DNA from: Woeseiaceae bacterium
GTDB taxonomy: Bacteria; Pseudomonadota; Gammaproteobacteria; Steroidobacterales; Woeseiaceae
Direction of reading: 5' to 3'
DNA length: 64,000 bases
Assembly (NCBI GenBank): GCA_028289545.1
Contig: JANQPG010000092.1
Span: 1-64,000, forward strand
The notes beneath the pieces are model-generated. The model had not been told where the DNA came from. It worked only from the letters and a program-made list of their open reading frames with translations, and did no database searches. A program made the position numbers and the translations under genes. Of this stretch, positions 8,285-17,568 are shown one piece after another; the stretch's first letter is position 1, and each line of letters opens with the position of its first letter.

Positions 8285-8340
8285 ACAGGGCCAGGCATAC
8301 GCTCCGTCACTGGTGGCCTGTCCTCCTTCGCGGTGAACCG

Positions 8341-9153
8341 GTGGACACGCTCTACCTCGCACACTGCCTTGCCGGTATTGCGCAAATTGTGGGTGAAGAG
8401 CTTCTGAGTCTCGACCCACGGCAAACGGTGGCCCGGCAAAAGGTTTGTGGCGAGTGGGTGACTTCGGCCGACGAATACGCGCACGAACTGCTGGGCGATT
8501 TTCTGGCCGACGGTTTTCCGGGTATCCCGCTGGTACTCGAGGAGCAGGACAACGTGCCGGTCGTGCCGGATACTTGCATCGTCGCAGACGAACTGGATGG
8601 AACACACGTCTACATGAACGGCCTGCGGGAATGGGGCATTACGCTTGCGTACCTCGAGCGCGGCAGGCCCATAGCCGGTGTGCTGTTTCAGCCGGCCACG
8701 GGCGTGCTGATCCGGGCAGCCCGCGACAAAGGCACGTGGCTCGACGGTGAGCGGTTGCGGTTCGATGAAGGGGCCACACTCGAGAGGCGCCTGATGGGTG
8801 CAGAAATCAATCGTCGCCTCGAACGGCAGGAGTTGCTCTGGCTGGGTGCCGTTGCGGGGCATTGCGCGGGCGTGCGCAGCCAGGCAACGACGATCGGTAA
8901 CGTCGTCGAACTCCTCTGCGGCGGCACAGTGCTGCTGCTGAACCCCAGGGGCGGCAAGATCTGGGATTTCGCTGCGGCGGCGCTTGCGGTCGAGGAGGCT
9001 GGCGGTGCTGCGCTGTCACCGGCGGGCGAACCACTCGGCTGGTCCGGAATGGACATGGGCGTCGTGTTCGCGGCGAACGCATCGATTGCCGAACGGGCCG
9101 TGGGGGTACGCCGTGAGCTGGAGCACTCGGCGAACGCCATCTCGCGGGTGTAG
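8341..9153 (+). CDS. Inositol monophosphatase-family (IMPase/CysQ/FBPase) protein
   Basis: About 270 residues from GTG 8341 (VDTLYLAHCL); the frame is open upstream but overlaps the DJ-1 gene without similarity. The metal-binding D-x-x-D-G-T motif of the sugar phosphatase superfamily is present (ADELDGTHVYMNGLREWGIT), as is the C-terminal WDFAAAALAVEEAGG motif. Members remove phosphate from inositol phosphates, PAP or sugar bisphosphates with magnesium. The usual GEE segment is modified (PLVLEEQDN). Which phosphate ester is used cannot be decided. Confidence 0.85.
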   Translation: MDTLYLAHCLAGIAQIVGEELLSLDPRQTVARQKVCGEWVTSADEYAHELLGDFLADGFPGIPLVLEEQDNVPVVPDTCIVADELDGTHVYMNGLREWGITLAYLERGRPIAGVLFQPATGVLIRAARDKGTWLDGERLRFDEGATLERRLMGAEINRRLERQELLWLGAVAGHCAGVRSQATTIGNVVELLCGGTVLLLNPRGGKIWDFAAAALAVEEAGGAALSPAGEPLGWSGMDMGVVFAANASIAERAVGVRRELEHSANAISRV

Positions 9154-9219
9154 ATTCTGTTTGCGGCACGCGCTCCGTCTGCAACAATGGAGACCCGCGA
9201 GACACCAGGGAGTGAACAC

Positions 9220-9780
9220 GTGAACCTGCCGATTCTCGAATCGGACCGCGTGCTGCTTCGGCCGTACGTTGAACAGGACGCCGCCCGCGTGCAAAGCCTC
9301 GCGGGAGACCGCGCCATCGCGGACACAACCCTCAACATACCGCACCCTTACGAGGACGGTATGGCCGAGCAGTGGATTGGCAAGCACCGGGGGCTGTTTG
9401 CGGCTGGCACGCACGTCATCTATGCGGTTACCGAGAGAGCAACCTCGGAGCTGCTGGGGACGGTCGGACTGACTGTCGAGCGTCGTTTCAACAAAGCGAA
9501 TCTGGGCTATTGGATCGGGAAGCCGTACTGGGGCCAGGGTTTTGCGACCGAAGCGGCAGGCTTGATCGTCGCTTACGGTTTTCGCGAACTGGGCCTGCAT
9601 CGAATTGCGTCGATGCACATCGTGCGCAATCCCGCATCGGGAAAAGTCATGCAGAAACTCGGCATGCAGTACGAAGGCACGCTGCGTGCCGACACGATGA
9701 AATGGGGCCGGTACGAGGACCTGTGCGTGTACGGCCTGCTGGTCGACGAATGGAAGGCGGAACAACGGGGCAGCGCCTGA
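9220..9780 (+). CDS. RimJ/RimL-type GNAT acetyltransferase
   Basis: 186 residues from GTG 9220, chosen because AGGGAG lies 7 bases upstream; ATG 9187 is an alternative with no ribosome site. The protein starts with the typical ESDRVLLRPYVEQDAARVQSL and contains LGYWIGKPYWGQGFATEAAG, the acetyl-CoA loop, then IASMHIVRNPASGKVMQKLG. This subgroup acetylates N-terminal or side-chain amines of ribosomal proteins or small molecules. The substrate is unknown. Confidence 0.9.
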   Translation: MNLPILESDRVLLRPYVEQDAARVQSLAGDRAIADTTLNIPHPYEDGMAEQWIGKHRGLFAAGTHVIYAVTERATSELLGTVGLTVERRFNKANLGYWIGKPYWGQGFATEAAGLIVAYGFRELGLHRIASMHIVRNPASGKVMQKLGMQYEGTLRADTMKWGRYEDLCVYGLLVDEWKAEQRGSA

Positions 9781-9905
9781 GCGAATCGCTCGCCGCCGCG
9801 GCGCCTGTATTTCGCAAAAGTGGGCGCTGTTTCCGGGTACACTCTCGCGTAGACAGGCAAACTGACTGTTAAGCGCCGGGATTTAGGACTCGATTGCGTG
9901 GCGAC

Positions 9906-10349
9906 ATGACAAAAGGGCTATTCGACAACGGAAACAAGGGCAGCAAATGCCGTTCCCTGTTTGCCGGCATCGTTGCGCTCTGGGTTTGCCTGGGTATCCA
10001 GCCTTGCGCGGTCGCCGCTGTCAGCGAAGCCGATTGTCCGCACTGCCCACCGGAACTCCCCGTCCCGGAACCCGAGCAGAGCAGTCATTGCGGCGGTAGC
10101 GTAAAAGCCGCCGATGCTCCGCACGTCATCGTTGCCGAGGAGTGTTGCGAGGCTGATGACGGTGCGATCGACGCGCGCACTGCGAGTTTCGAGCTCAATC
10201 CCGCTTACGATGTGTCGGCCGTACTGCCGGACGTCGTGCGCTTGGCCTGGTCCGCCGGCTATACGCCTGTAGTGCCTACTCGTACATTGTCGCTGCGACG
10301 ATGTTCGCCGCCTTCCCTTCACAAACTGCACTGCGTCTATCGGGATTAA
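9906..10349 (+). CDS. Small Cys/His-containing secreted protein at the head of the copper efflux operon
   Basis: About 147 residues; TTG 9894 is an alternative start. A signal-like segment (SLFAGIVALWVCLGIQPCAV) is followed by a Cys-rich part with CPHCPPELP, HCGG and EECCEAD. The C terminus has RRCSPPSLHKLHC. No named family is recognised. Its position 52 bases upstream of the TolC/CusB/CusA genes and its thiol content suggest a periplasmic metal-binding accessory protein. This is inferred from context and composition. Confidence 0.7.
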   Translation: MTKGLFDNGNKGSKCRSLFAGIVALWVCLGIQPCAVAAVSEADCPHCPPELPVPEPEQSSHCGGSVKAADAPHVIVAEECCEADDGAIDARTASFELNPAYDVSAVLPDVVRLAWSAGYTPVVPTRTLSLRRCSPPSLHKLHCVYRD

Positions 10350-10401
10350 CCCACTCCTTGCCGTAAACCCTTAACCGGTTTTCAACGCAGGAGTTGCTCA
10401 G

Positions 10402-11700
10402 ATGATATTCCCGTTCGGGCGCTGGCCCGTTTTCGATCCACCCGTTTTCCGGCGGCTCACTGCCGTATGCATCGGGTTTGCTCTGCCGCTGGCTGCGGCA
10501 GCACAAAACACTGTTCCCCTGACTCTGGCAGACGCCGAGAGATTGGCTGTTCGCGCCGAGCCAGGGGGGCGAGCGATACGCGAGCAGGCTGCCGCGCTAC
10601 GCGAACACGCGACGGTTGCGGGAAGCCTGCCAAGCCCGGTTCTCCGGATAGGCCTCAACAATTATCCGATCGAGTCGGGTGGGTTTTCGACCGAAGGCAT
10701 GACGCAGCTCAACCTGGGCTTGCGCCAGGCGTTCCCGGCCGGCAAGGCACTCGAACTCGACGAGCAGCGTCTGCAAAGACTCTCGGACGGACTCATCGAG
10801 CAGGCCGAGGCTCGCGGTCGCAACGTGCTTGCGGACGTGCGGAACGCGTGGCTGGAACTGTATTTTCTGGATCGCGCCGAAGCGTTGATCCGCGAGTCGC
10901 GGCCGTTTTTTGCCGACCTGTCCGATACGACGCGATCCTTGTACGCCGTCGGCCGCCGGTCGCAACAGGACGTACTGCGAGCGGAGCTCGAACTCAGCCG
11001 GCTCGATGACCGGCTCGTCGATATCGAACGCCGGCGTGGGCAGGCACGCGCGATGCTCGCCGAATGGATCGGGGCCGAGGCTGCGCGTCCGGTTGCGGCA
11101 GACTGGCCGTCGTGGCCGGCGCTGCCGCCCGTCGAGGAGCTGCATCACCGGCTGGATGCACATCCGCTGGTGCTTGCCGCCGGCGCCGAGGTGGATGCAA
11201 GCGATGCCGGGGTCGGCATCGCCGAAGCGCGCCGAAAACCGCAATGGTCGCTCGACGTCGGCTATGGCTATCGAGAAGGGATGCTGCCGGGCGGCCAACC
11301 GCGTTCCGACATGGTCACGATCGGTGTCAGCGTGGAGTTGCCCTGGTTCCGCAAGCGCTCGATTGACGGCGCGCTGTCCGCGGCTTTGCGGGAACGCAGC
11401 GCCACGCGGGCTTCAAGACAAAGGCTGCAAAGTGAGCTGGTCCGTCGCCTTGATGCCGGTTATGCCGAATGGCGGCAGCTCGAACGCAGGCTGCATTTGT
11501 ACGACACAAAAATTCTGGTCCAGGCAAGGGAGCAGGCCGATTCATCTCTGACCGCTTACCAGAGCGACGCCGGCGATTTTGCCGATGTCATGCGCGCCTA
11601 TATCGGCTACCTCAATACACGTATCGAGCACGTTCGCCTCAAAGTGGACCAGGCGCAGGCCTACGTTCTGCTTGCGAACCTCGGAGGGTTGTCGCCATGA
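10402..11700 (+). CDS. TolC-family outer membrane efflux protein (CusC/CzcC-like)
   Basis: 432 residues with a signal peptide (RRLTAVCIGFALPLAAAAQN) and two repeats rich in long coiled-coil helices, as in the TolC channel-tunnel fold. It forms the outer membrane exit duct of a tripartite pump. The stop overlaps the adaptor start (ATGA), so the genes are translationally coupled. No lipobox Cys follows the signal peptide, unlike classical CusC, so it is closer to CzcC-type partners in that respect. Confidence 0.88.
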   Translation: MIFPFGRWPVFDPPVFRRLTAVCIGFALPLAAAAQNTVPLTLADAERLAVRAEPGGRAIREQAAALREHATVAGSLPSPVLRIGLNNYPIESGGFSTEGMTQLNLGLRQAFPAGKALELDEQRLQRLSDGLIEQAEARGRNVLADVRNAWLELYFLDRAEALIRESRPFFADLSDTTRSLYAVGRRSQQDVLRAELELSRLDDRLVDIERRRGQARAMLAEWIGAEAARPVAADWPSWPALPPVEELHHRLDAHPLVLAAGAEVDASDAGVGIAEARRKPQWSLDVGYGYREGMLPGGQPRSDMVTIGVSVELPWFRKRSIDGALSAALRERSATRASRQRLQSELVRRLDAGYAEWRQLERRLHLYDTKILVQAREQADSSLTAYQSDAGDFADVMRAYIGYLNTRIEHVRLKVDQAQAYVLLANLGGLSP

Positions 11701-12980
11701 GAAGAAACACGATGTTTGTTGCGCTTGCGGCTCTCGCGGTCGTCGTTGCGTTTTGGGCCGGGCGCGTCTCCGAACGTTCACCGGCGATTTCCGAGGAGCG
11801 CAGCGTCGCTTCTGAGCGCGAAATTCTGTACTGGGTTGCGCCGATGGATCCCAATTTCCGGCGCGATGAGCCGGGCAAATCGCCAATGGGCATGGATCTT
11901 GTCCCGGTCTATGCCGATGATGTCGACAGCGAGTCCGGCGTCATCCGCATCGCCCCGGTCGTCGTCAACAACCTGGGTGTACGTACGGCACCGGCGCAGT
12001 TCGGCGAACTGGCACGCAAAATCGATACCGTGGGTTACGTTGGCTATGACGAGGGCACTGTGCAGCACGTGCACACCCGTGTCGACGGCTGGGTCGAACA
12101 GCTGGCAGTGACCGCGGAGGGCGACCCGGTCGATTCGGGACAGCTTCTCTTCGAGCTGTATTCGCCAACCCTGGTCAACGCGCAGGAGGAGTTGCTGACC
12201 GCGGTCCGCAGCGGCAACGCCGTGCTGCGGAACGCATCTCGTGAACGGCTAGCAGCGCTGGGGGTATCGGCGTCCGAGATTGCCCGCATAGAACGCGAGC
12301 GCAGCGTTGCCCAGCGCGTGCGCCTCTACGCCGAAACGGACGGCGTCGTCGCTCGACTGGGCGTGCGCGACGGGATGTTCGTCACGCCGATGACGGAAGT
12401 CATGGCGGTGGCGGAGCTCGAATCTGTTTGGGTGATTGCTGAGGTCTTCGAGCGGCAGGCAGGATGGGTGAAAGCAGGAATGGCATCCAGTGTCGAACTC
12501 GATTCCCTGCCCGGGCGGCGATTCGACGCCGTTGTCGACTACGTTTATCCGGAACTCGATCCCGAGACACGCACGCTCAGGGTGCGCTTGCGCCTGGATA
12601 ACCCGGACGGCGCGCTGAAGCCCAACATGTTTGCGCGTGTACACATCGATGCCGAAGGTTTTGGCGACGTCGTACACGTGCCGCGCGAAGCCGTTATTCG
12701 TGACGGTCGTACCGCCCGCGTGGTGCTGGCGCTCGGTGACGGGCGTTTCCGCTCGCAGCCGATCTCGCTTGGTATCGAGTCCGGCGACCGAATCGCGGTC
12801 AGGCGGGGACTCAGGGCTGGGGACGAGGTGGTCGTTTCCGCGCAGTTCCTGATCGACTCCGAGTCCAGCCTGCAGACGGCGATGGATCGCATGAGTTCGG
12901 AGACCGGCTCTAACCGTCGGCGAGAGGATGAACAGGGCGATTCGCAATCGCATGCCGACGATTCCGGAGCGAAGCCGTGA
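11697..12980 (+). CDS. cusB: Copper/silver efflux membrane-fusion protein with heavy-metal-binding domain
   Basis: 427 residues from the ATG overlapping the previous stop. After an N-terminal membrane anchor (MFVALAALAVVVAFWAGRV) comes a heavy-metal-binding domain, WVAPMDPNFRRDEPGKSPMG then MDLVPVY, which resembles the YHS-like HMBD of CusB proteins with Met and Asp where related domains have Cys or His. The lipoyl/beta-barrel adaptor core follows (VDGWVEQLAVTAEGDPVDSG; LRLDNPDGALKPNMFARVHI). It links the RND pump to the outer membrane duct and hands metal to the pump. It overlaps CusA by 4 bases. Confidence 0.9.
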   Translation: MRRNTMFVALAALAVVVAFWAGRVSERSPAISEERSVASEREILYWVAPMDPNFRRDEPGKSPMGMDLVPVYADDVDSESGVIRIAPVVVNNLGVRTAPAQFGELARKIDTVGYVGYDEGTVQHVHTRVDGWVEQLAVTAEGDPVDSGQLLFELYSPTLVNAQEELLTAVRSGNAVLRNASRERLAALGVSASEIARIERERSVAQRVRLYAETDGVVARLGVRDGMFVTPMTEVMAVAELESVWVIAEVFERQAGWVKAGMASSVELDSLPGRRFDAVVDYVYPELDPETRTLRVRLRLDNPDGALKPNMFARVHIDAEGFGDVVHVPREAVIRDGRTARVVLALGDGRFRSQPISLGIESGDRIAVRRGLRAGDEVVVSAQFLIDSESSLQTAMDRMSSETGSNRRREDEQGDSQSHADDSGAKP

Positions 12981-15900
12981 TTGCGGCGCTGATTCGCTGG
13001 TCGATCGGCAATCGCTTGCTGGTGTTGCTGCTCGCGGTGCTGTTAACGGCGCTCGGGTTGTACTCGGTGCGCGAGACGCCCGTCGATGCCATTCCGGACC
13101 TGTCGGACGTGCAGGTGATCGTCAAGACCTCGTTCCCGGGGCAGTCGCCGCAGGTTGTCGAAGATCAGGTGACCTATCCGCTGACCACGGCGATGCTCTC
13201 GGTGCCGAAGGCGGTTACCGTGCGCGGTTACTCGTACTTCGGTGATTCTTTCGTCTATGTGATATTCGAAGACGGTACCGATCTTTACTGGGCACGCTCG
13301 CGAGTGCTCGAATACCTTGGCCAGGTGGCGGGTGAGTTGCCCGAGGGCGCTGTGCCTGAGCTGGGCCCGGACGCTACGGGCGTCGGTTGGGTGTATCAAT
13401 ACGCGCTCGTCGACCGCAGCGGCAATCACGATCTCGCCGAACTGACCAGCCTGCAGAACTGGTTTCTGAGGTACGAACTTCAGACCGTGCCGGGTGTTGC
13501 GGAAGTCGCCACGGTCGGCGGCATGGTGCGCCAGTACCAGGTGGTCGTGGACCCTGACAAGCTGCGCGCGTACGACTTGCCGCTCAGGGATCTGATCTCG
13601 GCGATTCGCCGGGGTAATGGCGAAACCGGCGGTTCGGTCATCGAAATGGCCGAAGCAGAGTACATGGTACGAGCCGACGGCTATCTTCAGAGCGCGGACG
13701 ATCTGCGCTCGATTCCGCTCAAGCTGGATGCCGGCGGTACGCCGGTGTTCCTCGCCGACGTGGCTGAGATCCGGCTGGGCCCGGAGATGCGCCGTGGCAT
13801 TGCGGATCTGAACGGCGAGGGCGAAGTCGTCGGCGGCATCATCGTCATGCGCTGGGGCGAAAACGCGCTGGCGACGATCGAGCGCGTCAAGTCACGCTTC
13901 GATGAGCTCAAACCCGGGCTGCCCGACGGCGTCGAGCTGATCCCTGTTTACGACCGCTCGGCGCTGATCCATCGTGCGGTCGACACGCTCAGCGGAAAAC
14001 TCATCGAGGAATTCTTTGTCGTTGCGATCGTGTGCGCCGTGTTCCTGTTTCACCTCAGGTCGTCGGTGGTCATTTTGCTGAGTTTGCCCGTCGGAATACT
14101 GGCGGCGTTTGCCGTGATGAAAGTGCAGGGCATCAACGCCAACATCATGTCCATGGGCGGGATTGCGATCGCTATCGGCGCAATGGTCGACGCCGCGATT
14201 GTCATGATCGAGAACGTTCACAAGCATTTCGAACGGCGGCAGGGTCACGACGGGCCGCTCGATGAAGAGCATCGATGGCGTATCGTGACGGAGGCGGTCG
14301 CGGAGGTGGGGCGGCCGCTGTTCTTTTCGCTGCTCATTGTCACACTGAGCTTCCTGCCGGTATTTGCGCTCGAAGCTCAGGAGGGTCGGCTTTTCGCGCC
14401 GCTTGCCTATACCAAAACCTACGCAATGGCGGCGGCTGCCGGACTGGCCGTCACGCTTGTTCCGGTGCTGATCGGCTATTGTGTCCGCGGGAGGATTCCG
14501 CGGGAAAGCGAGAATCCGGTCAACCGCCTGCTGGTTGCCGCGTATCGTCCGCTGATCAACGCCGTCATCGGGCATCCGCGCGCTACGCTGTTTGCGGCGG
14601 TCTTGGTCGTCGTTGCGGGTTTCTGGCCCGCGACGCAGATCGGTTCGGAGTTCATGCCGCCGCTCGATGAGGGCGATCTCATGTACATGCCGACGACGTA
14701 CCCGGGCGTGTCCGCCGACAAGGCGCGTGAGATTCTGCAGCATACGGACCGCTTGATCATGCAGGTGCCCGAGGTACACCGCGTGTTTGGAAAGATCGGA
14801 CGCGCACAGACGGCGACGGATCCGGCGCCGCTGACAATGATAGAGACGGTGATCCAGTTCAAGGATCGCAGCGAGTGGCGCAACGGCATGACCCCGGCGA
14901 AACTACGAGCCGAGCTCGATCGCGTCGTGCAGTACACGGGGCTAACGAATGCCTGGGTCATGCCCATCAAGACGCGCATAGATATGCTGGCTACCGGAAT
15001 CAAGACGCCGGTGGGCGTGAAGATTGCGGGTCCGGACCTCGAGGTGATCGAACGTCTTGGCCGCGATCTCGAGGGAGTGCTGATCGACGTGGACGGCACT
15101 GCCTCGGTGTACTCCGAGCGTGTGGCCGGCGGCCGCTATGTCGATATCGATATCGACCGGCAGCGCGCCGCGCGTTTCGGGCTCAACGTCGCCGATATTC
15201 ACGATATCGTCCGATCTGCCGTTGGCGGGATGAACGTCACCTACACGGTCGAGGGGAGTGAGCGATACCCGGTGAATCTGCGCTACCCGCAGCGAATTCG
15301 CGATTCGATACAGCAGCTCAGGTTGCTGCCGGTAACGACACCGGGCGGAGCGCGGTTAGCATTGGCCGACGTGGCGTCGGTTTCGGTCGGTGACGGTCCG
15401 CCGATTATCAAAAGCGAAAATGCTCGGCTGAACGGTTGGACCTACGTCGACGTCAGCGGTCGAGATCTCGGCTCTTACGTCGCGGAGGCGCGGCAGCGGG
15501 TCGCGAAGGCCATCGAGCTGCCCGACGGTTACTCACTGGCCTGGTCCGGTCAGTACGAATACCTGGAGCGGGCACAGGAGCGGCTCGCGCTTGTCGTGCC
15601 GATAACGCTTGCGACGATTGTCTTGCTGCTGTACCTGAGTTTTCGTCGCTTCCGTGAAGTGGCGATTGTGCTCGGAGCGCTGCCGATGGCGCTTGTTGGT
15701 GGGCTCTGGCTGCTTTATTGGCTCGACTACGATTTCTCCGTTGCGGTTGCGGTCGGCTTTATCGCCCTGGCCGGCGTCGCGATCGAACTGGGTGTGGTCA
15801 TGCTGGTGTATCTCAAGCTTGCGGTTGGCAGGATGGCGGAAGCGGCTGCTCTGGAGCGGCGTCAGCTCAGCGCGGGAGAGATCAGGCAGGCTGTACTCGA

Positions 15901-16135
15901 GGGCGCACTGCTGCGCGTGCGTCCAATTATGATGACCGTCGTGTCCATCGTGTTCGGGCTTTTGCCGATCATGCTGGGCAGCGGTACGGGGTCGGAGGTC
16001 ATGCAGCGCATTGCGGCGCCTATGGTGGGTGGCATGCTCAGTGCGACGGTGCTGGTGTTGACCGTCATACCGGCGCTGTTTCTCGTGAGCCGCCGTTACG
16101 GCGACGAGGTGGCGGGCGCGGTGGAGTCGGGTTGA
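12977..16135 (+). CDS. cusA: CusA-type heavy-metal RND efflux pump
   Basis: 1052 residues from GTG 12977, the usual length for the family. TM4 carries GGIAIAIGAMVDAAIVMIEN, the signature of Cu(I)/Ag(I) HME-RND pumps. The periplasmic RIDMLATGIKTPVGVKI contains a methionine equivalent to one of the three copper-binding methionines of CusA. Also visible are GSEFMPPLDEGDLMYMPTTY and a second 4-5 TM block near the C terminus. It uses proton flow to expel Cu/Ag from the periplasm or cytoplasm. No metal-sensing regulator is encoded beside the operon. Confidence 0.95.
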   Translation: MIAALIRWSIGNRLLVLLLAVLLTALGLYSVRETPVDAIPDLSDVQVIVKTSFPGQSPQVVEDQVTYPLTTAMLSVPKAVTVRGYSYFGDSFVYVIFEDGTDLYWARSRVLEYLGQVAGELPEGAVPELGPDATGVGWVYQYALVDRSGNHDLAELTSLQNWFLRYELQTVPGVAEVATVGGMVRQYQVVVDPDKLRAYDLPLRDLISAIRRGNGETGGSVIEMAEAEYMVRADGYLQSADDLRSIPLKLDAGGTPVFLADVAEIRLGPEMRRGIADLNGEGEVVGGIIVMRWGENALATIERVKSRFDELKPGLPDGVELIPVYDRSALIHRAVDTLSGKLIEEFFVVAIVCAVFLFHLRSSVVILLSLPVGILAAFAVMKVQGINANIMSMGGIAIAIGAMVDAAIVMIENVHKHFERRQGHDGPLDEEHRWRIVTEAVAEVGRPLFFSLLIVTLSFLPVFALEAQEGRLFAPLAYTKTYAMAAAAGLAVTLVPVLIGYCVRGRIPRESENPVNRLLVAAYRPLINAVIGHPRATLFAAVLVVVAGFWPATQIGSEFMPPLDEGDLMYMPTTYPGVSADKAREILQHTDRLIMQVPEVHRVFGKIGRAQTATDPAPLTMIETVIQFKDRSEWRNGMTPAKLRAELDRVVQYTGLTNAWVMPIKTRIDMLATGIKTPVGVKIAGPDLEVIERLGRDLEGVLIDVDGTASVYSERVAGGRYVDIDIDRQRAARFGLNVADIHDIVRSAVGGMNVTYTVEGSERYPVNLRYPQRIRDSIQQLRLLPVTTPGGARLALADVASVSVGDGPPIIKSENARLNGWTYVDVSGRDLGSYVAEARQRVAKAIELPDGYSLAWSGQYEYLERAQERLALVVPITLATIVLLLYLSFRRFREVAIVLGALPMALVGGLWLLYWLDYDFSVAVAVGFIALAGVAIELGVVMLVYLKLAVGRMAEAAALERRQLSAGEIRQAVLEGALLRVRPIMMTVVSIVFGLLPIMLGSGTGSEVMQRIAAPMVGGMLSATVLVLTVIPALFLVSRRYGDEVAGAVESG

Positions 16136-16164
16136 GGTAGCGGCCGGGAGACTCGCTTATCCCG

Positions 16165-17241
16165 TCAATCGTCGGACGGGTTGTTTGCCGGGGCGTCGCG
16201 CTCGCCATCAGCGAGCATAGCGGGTAGCGCGTCTGCACCGTGGGTTTCGACCAGTTGTCGATACTTTTCGTCGAGCCTTGCGTAGCGGCAGTAGTTGTCC
16301 GCTTCATTGTCGGAATATTGCTCCGGCACTGCGTAGTTGCTGCAGACCTCGAGCGCAACGCGATAGTTGCGGACGTCCCGGGGAAGTTCCGCCGGCAGTT
16401 CGTCGAACAGGTGGTCGATCCGCTCGTGGAAGTTTTCGTGATCGCTGAAACAGTCGCCCCGGCTGCTGTGCCAGCTTGACGGTGTGCCGTCTTCGTAGAG
16501 GCACAAGGTCGCCAGCGGTTTGCCGTCCGGGTCGTACTCGCGGGCCGTATGCAGGCTGTCCGTAAAATAGACCGCAAGATCCTGAACGTTGGCGCGCCGC
16601 TCAGGCCTCCAGTCGTCGACATAGGCCAGCGCGGCAGCGCGAAACCCGGGCGCATCCGGAGACAAGCGCGTGTAGACCCATAACGTGCCGTCGCCGCGCT
16701 GCTCGAGGTGGCCGGGTCGACCGTGCAGGAAGTCTTCACCAAGGCGGGGGCTGGTGACCAGTATCATCGCGACTGCGGCCAGCGGCGGCAGCAATGCAAT
16801 CGACAGCTTGTAGGGCCAGCGGAGCGTGGGTCTGCGGAATGCCGAGAGCCACAGCCAGCTGACGGCCGCATCGGTCATCAGGCACAGTCCAAAATAGTTC
16901 CTGTGCAGACGGAACGCGCTGGCCTCGAGATCCGTGGTCAGATGCAGGTAGAGCCGCTCGAGGTTGACGAGTTGGGCAAGGCCGATGAGCGCCGCTGCAA
17001 TCAGCGTGGCGCGAAGGAACGCCACGGCGGCCTCCGAGAGACCGAAATAGAGACGCGCAATGACCAGTGCCGCAACGAATGTGGGTACATGGAAAATCCC
17101 GCCCGTTATTGGGGCAGGCACAATCAGGTCGCCAAACGCCGAGCCGCTGCCCCAGATGCCCGGCCAGCCGAAGATGCCGGCAAGGACTGCCGGCGTGATC
17201 CACAGGATCAGCGCAAAGGCAATGAACGCAGCTTTGCTCAT
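16165..17241 (-). CDS. Multi-pass membrane protein with soluble C-terminal part, unknown function
   Basis: About 358 residues from ATG 17241; a TTG at 17292 would add 17 residues. The first 190 residues hold five or six hydrophobic segments (FIAFALILWITPAVLAGIFG; TFVAALVIARLYFGL; ATLIAAALIGLAQL; ALLPPLAAVAMILV). The remaining hydrophilic part contains several Cys (LATLCLYED, GDCFSDHENFH, LEVCSNYAV, NYCRYARLDEKYRQL), suggesting a periplasmic disulfide-bonded domain. No family is recognised. It is convergent with cusA. Confidence 0.8.
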   Translation of the reverse strand: MSKAAFIAFALILWITPAVLAGIFGWPGIWGSGSAFGDLIVPAPITGGIFHVPTFVAALVIARLYFGLSEAAVAFLRATLIAAALIGLAQLVNLERLYLHLTTDLEASAFRLHRNYFGLCLMTDAAVSWLWLSAFRRPTLRWPYKLSIALLPPLAAVAMILVTSPRLGEDFLHGRPGHLEQRGDGTLWVYTRLSPDAPGFRAAALAYVDDWRPERRANVQDLAVYFTDSLHTAREYDPDGKPLATLCLYEDGTPSSWHSSRGDCFSDHENFHERIDHLFDELPAELPRDVRNYRVALEVCSNYAVPEQYSDNEADNYCRYARLDEKYRQLVETHGADALPAMLADGERDAPANNPSDD

Positions 17242-17292
17242 CGGCGCAGTATTGACGACCGGCAGTCTGCGCGCTGCGACACAGGTCGCCAA

Positions 17293-17568
17293 TCTTGCGG
17301 GCTTACGCCATGTCGGTTCCCAACATTTCTCTAAAGTAGTTTAATTTTTATGCATAATATATTGAATAATATCGTTATTTAGCAACAAAAATCCGAATGT
17401 CATTCGTCGAGTTTTTGACCGTTCCGAGTAAAAGCACGGGGGCTAGTGACAGGCTTTTGTCACGTTCCGTAGTCCAGATGGATCGCGTATCTTCCTTGAT
17501 GGGTCGTTCTGACAACGCCGACGCCCCCAGTCCTCAAACAATCAAACGCTACAGCCATGCGAGGTTTT
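17293..17568. other. AT-rich promoter region between divergent genes
   Basis: The stretch 17335-17395 is far more AT-rich than the rest of the window (TAATTTTTATGCATAATATA and following) and lies between the divergent membrane protein and the large secreted protein. TTGACC at 17415-17420 could be a -35 element. No gene is seen. Confidence 0.45.

Noticed and set aside
13892..14779. Open frame of 295 codons on the minus strand inside cusA
   Set aside because: It lies fully under the strongly supported CusA gene, shows no family motif and has the His/Arg-rich composition typical of antisense shadows in high-GC DNA.
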